This document shows positions 60,253 to 64,000 of a stretch of DNA of 64,000 nucleotides, one piece after another. Position 1 is the stretch's first letter, and every line of letters starts with the position of its first letter. Both the position numbers and the translations under genes were made by a program. Location: assembly GCF_007997385.1 (NCBI RefSeq), contig NZ_VOSC01000025.1, positions 556,691 through 620,690 on the forward strand. Reading direction: 5' to 3'. This DNA is from Seonamhaeicola algicola. GTDB taxonomy: Bacteria; Bacteroidota; Bacteroidia; Flavobacteriales; Flavobacteriaceae. The notes under the pieces are model-generated. The model did no database searches. It was not told where the DNA came from and saw nothing but the letters and a program-made list of their open reading frames with translations.

Positions 60253-61785
60253 TTACTTAATTAAATTTAAACCATCAATGTACATTTCATTTCCCAATGG
60301 TGCAAAGTCTTTTGAGTTTTTAACATGCTTAATAGGCATTAATAATTGATCTTTAGATTTTTTGGTTAATTTAGTTGTGGTTCCTGTAATTAATTCTATG
60401 GCCTTAGCTAAAAAAGGTTCGTTTTCATTACCTAAAACACCCAAGTTAGCAATGTCTTCTCCTTGTGCTTCACCATTACTGGTGGTGTATGTAATTGTAT
60501 AATCAGGTTGAAGGCCATTGTTGTAGTCTGTAATACCATCAGCATTAGCAGATTTTAATACTAAAGGTTGTAGCGCATAAGTATGATTTGGATTAACATT
60601 GTCTTTTGAAAAATCTTCTGAATCATATAAAGTTACAGATGCCGTGTATTTACCAGTAGTAGCTGTACCAATTTGGACTACATCTATATAAGGAGATAAA
60701 CCATTAATAACTAGCTCGCTGGCTGAGGCTGAAGCTTCTGTTGTTAATATGTATACTTTGTTTAGGTTTAAAGATGTAATAGGTGTATTGTCTAAAAGTG
60801 TATTTGTAAATCTATTAACTAAACTTTCTGGGGTATTAGCTTCAAAGTATGCTTGGTATTTATTATTCCATATTTCTTTAGAAAAAACTTGTTGATGGAA
60901 TTGCCCCGTTATCATACTTGATAAAATAATGGCTGAACTTACTCTGCCACCAGGGTTGTATCTTAAATCTAAAACTAAGTCTGTAATGCCTTGGTTTTTT
61001 AAACTTGTTATAGCATCGTTTAATTGGTTGTCAAAATTAGCTATAAAGCTATTGTACATTAAATAGCCTATTTTACTACCATTTATTTCTAGTACTTTAT
61101 TAATTAAAATGGGGTTTTCAGTAAATTCAGATTTTGTGAGCTCTACAGTTTCACCTGTTAATGTTACAGAATTATTAGAAATTTCAGCTAGATTTAATGT
61201 GTAAGTGTTATTATCTCCAAATAATAAATTTCTATAGTTGTTAATGGTAAGTTGTTGGTTATTTACTTCTAAAAACAAATCGCCTCTTTTTATGTTTTTA
61301 CTAGAGGCATCAGAATTATTAGCAACATACCTTACGTAACCAAAAATATTATCAGAACCAGAAAATCTTACAAGTCTAAAATCTAAACCATTAGATAGAG
61401 ATATACCTTGGAATGAATTTTCTAGCGCAATATAATCATTAACCAAGAAACTAAATTTATCTACAATACCTGGTTGGTAAAGCATGTCGTCAAAAAGGTC
61501 TTCAGGGGCGTTGTAACTGTTTAAAAAAGTAAAATAATCATCTTGATTATTTTTTTTACTGCTTGCTAAGTTGGGCACATCTTGTTGCCAAAGATAAATT
61601 TCATTTAGGCCGCTCCAAACAAAATCATGTACTTGGTTATTAAGAGTTATTGGTTCAGGAGTTTCAGGAGTTTCTGGAATTTCCTGATTGTTATTATCAT
61701 CATCATTTTTGCTACAATTAACAAAAAGTAATGAGAAACTTAAAAAAATAATAAAATAGTAAACTTTATAATGTATGTTTTTCAT
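60253..61785 (-). CDS. S41 family peptidase lipoprotein, paralogue
   Basis: A 510-residue lipoprotein (signal ending LLFVNC) of the same layout as the following gene: an acidic Asp/Asn- and Glu-Pro-rich linker (residues 26-45), a helical domain beginning VHDFVWSGLNEIYLWQQDVPNL, a PDZ-like domain (SDASSKNIKRGDLFLEVNN) and an S41 protease domain. The catalytic Ser is in TTEASASASELVINGL and the Lys is in IGTATTGKYTAS. The close similarity and tandem position mark a local gene duplication. It is first in the unit S41-S41-PP-loop ATPase. Confidence 0.92.
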   Translation of the reverse strand: MKNIHYKVYYFIIFLSFSLLFVNCSKNDDDNNNQEIPETPETPEPITLNNQVHDFVWSGLNEIYLWQQDVPNLASSKKNNQDDYFTFLNSYNAPEDLFDDMLYQPGIVDKFSFLVNDYIALENSFQGISLSNGLDFRLVRFSGSDNIFGYVRYVANNSDASSKNIKRGDLFLEVNNQQLTINNYRNLLFGDNNTYTLNLAEISNNSVTLTGETVELTKSEFTENPILINKVLEINGSKIGYLMYNSFIANFDNQLNDAITSLKNQGITDLVLDLRYNPGGRVSSAIILSSMITGQFHQQVFSKEIWNNKYQAYFEANTPESLVNRFTNTLLDNTPITSLNLNKVYILTTEASASASELVINGLSPYIDVVQIGTATTGKYTASVTLYDSEDFSKDNVNPNHTYALQPLVLKSANADGITDYNNGLQPDYTITYTTSNGEAQGEDIANLGVLGNENEPFLAKAIELITGTTTKLTKKSKDQLLMPIKHVKNSKDFAPLGNEMYIDGLNLIK

Positions 61786-62028
61786 AGTACAATTTTCTAC
61801 TTTTAGTAGTATTTAAAAACTTAAAATTACACACAAAATTGTATAACTAAAAATAAAAGCCTGCAATACAACTAAAAATAATAAGTTTTTAATGGTTTTA
61901 AACTCTAGTTCAGGGGTATTTAAAATTACCTTTTTTTGAAAAAAAATAAAAGCTGTGTAACAAAAAAGTAAATGACTCGTCGTAAATACAAATAGCAAAA
62001 AAAGCTAACAAACCAAACCAACATAGTA

Positions 62029-62538
62029 ATGACTCAAACCGAGTTTTTAAATATTGTAATGCCTTTTAAAGATAAAGTATTTCGTTTAGCAAAACGCTTA
62101 CTAGTATCTACAGAAGAGGCAGAAGATGCCACACAAGAAGTACTATTAAAACTTTGGAATAATAAAACCAAAATGCAAGAGTACAAAAATGTTGAAGCCT
62201 TTTCAATGACCATGACAAAAAACTTTTGTTTTGATAAGTTGAAATCTAAACAAGCACAAAATTTAAAAATTGTGCATAGTAATTATGAAGATGGAAACAC
62301 ATCATTACAAAAACAAGTTGAACTAAATGATAGTGTAAATTGGGTAGCCAAAATTATTGAAGATTTACCAGAACAACAACGTATGATTATTCAATTAAGA
62401 GATATTGAAGAATACGATTTTGATGAAATAGCAAAAATACTAGATATGAATAACACTGCAGTACGTGTTGCCTTATCTAGAGCCAGAAAAACAATAAGAG
62501 AAAAATTAACTAATACACATAATTATGGTATTAAATAA
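62029..62538 (+). CDS. ECF-type RNA polymerase sigma factor
   Basis: A 169-residue ECF sigma factor. Region 2 is at about residues 12-75 (FKDKVFRLAKRLLVSTEEAEDATQEVLLKLWNNK) and region 4 at 105-160 (DLPEQQRMIIQLRDIEEYDFDEIAKILDMNNTAVRVALSRARKTIREKL). It overlaps the next gene by 14 bases and heads a module with a membrane protein and two DUF4252 proteins. It is divergent from the S41 genes with about 240 bases between. This arrangement recurs in flavobacteria as I remember it. Confidence 0.94.
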   Translation: MTQTEFLNIVMPFKDKVFRLAKRLLVSTEEAEDATQEVLLKLWNNKTKMQEYKNVEAFSMTMTKNFCFDKLKSKQAQNLKIVHSNYEDGNTSLQKQVELNDSVNWVAKIIEDLPEQQRMIIQLRDIEEYDFDEIAKILDMNNTAVRVALSRARKTIREKLTNTHNYGIK

Positions 62539-63010
62539 TATAGAAAAATTAATAGAAAAGTACGAGAACGGTGAAACCACGTTAAATGAAGAAGCACAGT
62601 TAAAACACTATTTTTCGCAAGAAACTGTAGCACCACATTTAGAAATGTATAAACCCATGTTCAACTATTTTTTGTTAAATAAGCAAGAGCAGTTTACTAA
62701 AAACGTTCCATTAAAAACTAAAAAAACATTTAATTATAAATGGATTTCTGTTGCAGCAGTGGCGGTTCTTATGCTAGGGTTTTATTTAAATTCAAATGTA
62801 TTAAATACAAATGATTGTAATGAGTTAGGTACTTATTGCGAACCCGAACAAGCTCTAAACGAAGTATCAAAGCAATTAGCAATGATTTCAAACCATTTTA
62901 ATAAAGGTACACAAAGTGTAAATTATTTAAATACGTTTGAAAAAGGCGCAGCAACTCTTGGTTACTTAAACGAAGTAGAGAACACAACCAATATTATTTT
63001 TAAAAAGTAA
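62525..63010 (+). CDS. Single-pass membrane protein, candidate anti-sigma factor
   Basis: A 161-residue protein with a helical cytoplasmic N-terminal part (IEKLIEKYENGETTLNEEAQLKHYF), one membrane helix at about residues 73-90 (WISVAAVAVLMLGFYLNS) and a periplasmic C-terminal part with two cysteines (NDCNELGTYCEPEQA). The start overlaps the sigma gene by 14 bases, a common form of coupling between sigma and anti-sigma genes. The N-terminal ENGETTLNEEAQLKHYF is like the short helical motif seen in many Bacteroidota anti-sigma partners. The role is inferred from position and topology. Confidence 0.72.
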   Translation: MVLNNIEKLIEKYENGETTLNEEAQLKHYFSQETVAPHLEMYKPMFNYFLLNKQEQFTKNVPLKTKKTFNYKWISVAAVAVLMLGFYLNSNVLNTNDCNELGTYCEPEQALNEVSKQLAMISNHFNKGTQSVNYLNTFEKGAATLGYLNEVENTTNIIFKK

Positions 63011-63022
63011 AATATTAGAAAA

Positions 63023-63616
63023 ATGAAATCAACAATAAATTTAAGAACAATAGCAATGAAAAATAGAGTAATAATAGCAATAATGGCCATAATGTTGTTG
63101 CCATTAACAGCCGTAGCACAAAGCAATATTTTTGATAAATATAGTGATAATGCCGATGTAACATACGTATCAATAAAACCAAAAATGTTTCAAATGATAG
63201 CAAAAATGGGTATTGATGTTGAAGACCCAGAAGCCAAAGCTTACATTGATATGGTTAAAAGTATAACAAGCTTTAAAACCATAGTAACAGATAATAAAGT
63301 TATATCTGGTGATATTTCAAAATGGGTAAAATCACGCTCAAGCGCTTTAGATGAGTTAATGGAAGTAAAAGATGATGGCACCGAAGTTAAATTTTATGTA
63401 AAAGAAGGTAAAGATGCAGACCACGTTAAAGAGCTTTTAATTTTTGTTAATGGTATAGATAAAGTTATGGATGACAAAATTGAAATTAACGGTAAAGAAC
63501 GTAAAATTGAAACTGTTGTGGTGTCTCTTACAGGTGATATTAATTTAAACGAAATATCAAAACTTACAAGTAAAATGAATATTCCTGGAGGCCAACACCT
63601 TAACGATAAAAAATAA
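63023..63616 (+). CDS. DUF4252 domain secreted protein
   Basis: A 197-residue exported protein of the DUF4252 family. The signal is best read from MKNRVIIAIMAIMLLPLTAVAQ; the ATG at 63023 adds 11 residues and the ATG at 63056 would start at that point, so the true start is between the two. The mature part shows the family pattern IFDKYSDNADVTYVSIKPKMFQMIAKM and the later VKFYVKEGKDADHVKELLIFVNG. It is the third gene of the sigma module and 19 bases before a second DUF4252 gene. Function is unknown. Confidence 0.85.
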   Translation: MKSTINLRTIAMKNRVIIAIMAIMLLPLTAVAQSNIFDKYSDNADVTYVSIKPKMFQMIAKMGIDVEDPEAKAYIDMVKSITSFKTIVTDNKVISGDISKWVKSRSSALDELMEVKDDGTEVKFYVKEGKDADHVKELLIFVNGIDKVMDDKIEINGKERKIETVVVSLTGDINLNEISKLTSKMNIPGGQHLNDKK

Positions 63617-63635
63617 CAAGCACACATCATCAATC

Positions 63636-64000
63636 ATGCAACGAACTTTTAAATATTTATGCTTAACCATTTTAACCACAGTTTTATTTATAAGCTGTGG
63701 TGATGGTGTAAGCCTGCAACGTTATTACGTTGAAAACCAAGAAAACGCTAATTTTATATCGCAAGATTTTCCAATATCAATGCTAAAAATTGATAAATCA
63801 AGTTTTACAGATGCTCAGCAAGAAGCATACAATTCTGTGCAAAAACTTAATTTTTTGGGGTTTAATGCTTCCAAAGATAATATTGAAAATTATACTGCAG
63901 AAATTACCAAAGTTAAAAGTATTTTAAGCCATGAAAAGTATAACGACCTAATGGAAGTGAGTGATAAAGGCCGAAAAATAATGGTGAAATATATTGGTGA
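63636..64000 (+). CDS. DUF4252 family lipoprotein, 5' part
   Basis: A frame starting at ATG 63636 remains open to the end of the window. It begins MQRTFKYLCLTILTTVLFISCGD, a lipoprotein signal with the lipidated Cys in FISC. The visible ~120 residues (SSFTDAQQEAYNSVQKLNFLGF and VKSILSHEKYNDLMEVSDKGRKIMVKY) fit a second, more divergent DUF4252 protein. It is downstream of a DUF4252 gene with 19 bases between and belongs to the ECF sigma module. The rest of the gene lies beyond the window. Confidence 0.8.
   Translation, partial: MQRTFKYLCLTILTTVLFISCGDGVSLQRYYVENQENANFISQDFPISMLKIDKSSFTDAQQEAYNSVQKLNFLGFNASKDNIENYTAEITKVKSILSHEKYNDLMEVSDKGRKIMVKYIG

Noticed and set aside
61813-61998. A 61-codon minus-strand frame with hydrophobic stretches between the S41 genes and the sigma gene
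   Set aside because: It has only a TTG start, no ATG, no recognisable family and A+T-rich sequence that gives hydrophobic residues easily. The 61786-62028 gap is better read as the upstream regions of the two divergent units.
1-64000. Search by eye for tRNA, rRNA, insertion sequences, integrases and CRISPR repeats
   Set aside because: I found no T-loop-like GGTTCRAATCC with partner stems, no transposase or integrase product, and no regularly spaced direct repeats beyond the two-unit satD repeat.

Overview
The window is chromosomal DNA from an aerobic to facultatively anaerobic marine-type member of the Flavobacteriaceae (Bacteroidota). The evidence is low GC and strong A+T codon bias, ATG starts with poor Shine-Dalgarno signals, promoters of the Bacteroidota type (TTTG, 19-base spacer, TAnnTTTG), and many families typical of the group: GIN-domain and DUF4252 proteins, S41 lipoproteins, a CarB without the C-terminal allosteric domain, and type B L31. 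I cannot name the genus. I see no tRNA or rRNA gene, insertion sequence, prophage, integron or CRISPR array. The region looks like stable core chromosome.

Layout. 1-5.3 kb: end of a PfkB sugar kinase, a YdeI-like protein, M1 and M28 secreted peptidases, and a GIN-domain protein. 5.3-13.3 kb: a fatty-acid oxidation block on the minus strand (MarR regulator, then fadN-fadA-fadE in the same order as the Bacillus fadNAE operon, with an acyl-CoA ligase upstream); a 34-base perfect palindrome overlaps the regulator's own promoter. 13.4-18.2 kb: a fermentation operon, pflB-pflA followed by a DUF3360 membrane protein, behind an FNR/CRP-type site placed near -41. 18.3-23.5 kb: purL and an RsmB-family RNA methyltransferase. 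23.5-26.2 kb: a Ycf48-like lipoprotein and an ECF sigma / membrane protein / Spy-like module. 26.4-31.6 kb: MsbA-like exporter, phosphohexomutase, family 2 glycosyltransferase, DUF4199 protein.

31.7-48.6 kb is mostly housekeeping: rpmE2, a GlmU-like protein, YhhN family, a peptide-binding lipoprotein, mtaB, a lytic transglycosylase, cardiolipin synthase, a PepSY protein, rpmH (53 codons), carB and an acyl-CoA thioesterase. It ends with a SatD-DUF3307 pair whose leader carries two near-identical 27-base repeats. 48.6-58.8 kb: rmuC, a large TPR protein, then a vitamin B12 uptake locus (btuF-btuC-btuD on minus; a 35-residue membrane protein, a cobalamin riboswitch and btuB on plus), a LOV-like PAS protein lacking the photoactive cysteine, and a PP-loop ATPase. 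58.8-64 kb: two tandem S41 peptidase lipoproteins and a second ECF sigma module (sigma, membrane anti-sigma candidate, two DUF4252 proteins, the last cut by the window edge).

The most interesting points are: (1) SatD-DUF3307, where SatD shows residues arranged like a class III nucleotide cyclase catalytic core plus a C-terminal helix-turn-helix, next to a polytopic membrane protein with HxxxD-type motifs; (2) DUF3360 as the third gene of the pfl operon, a candidate formate or organic-acid carrier; (3) well-placed operators for the pfl and fad units; (4) the small membrane protein between btuF and the riboswitch.
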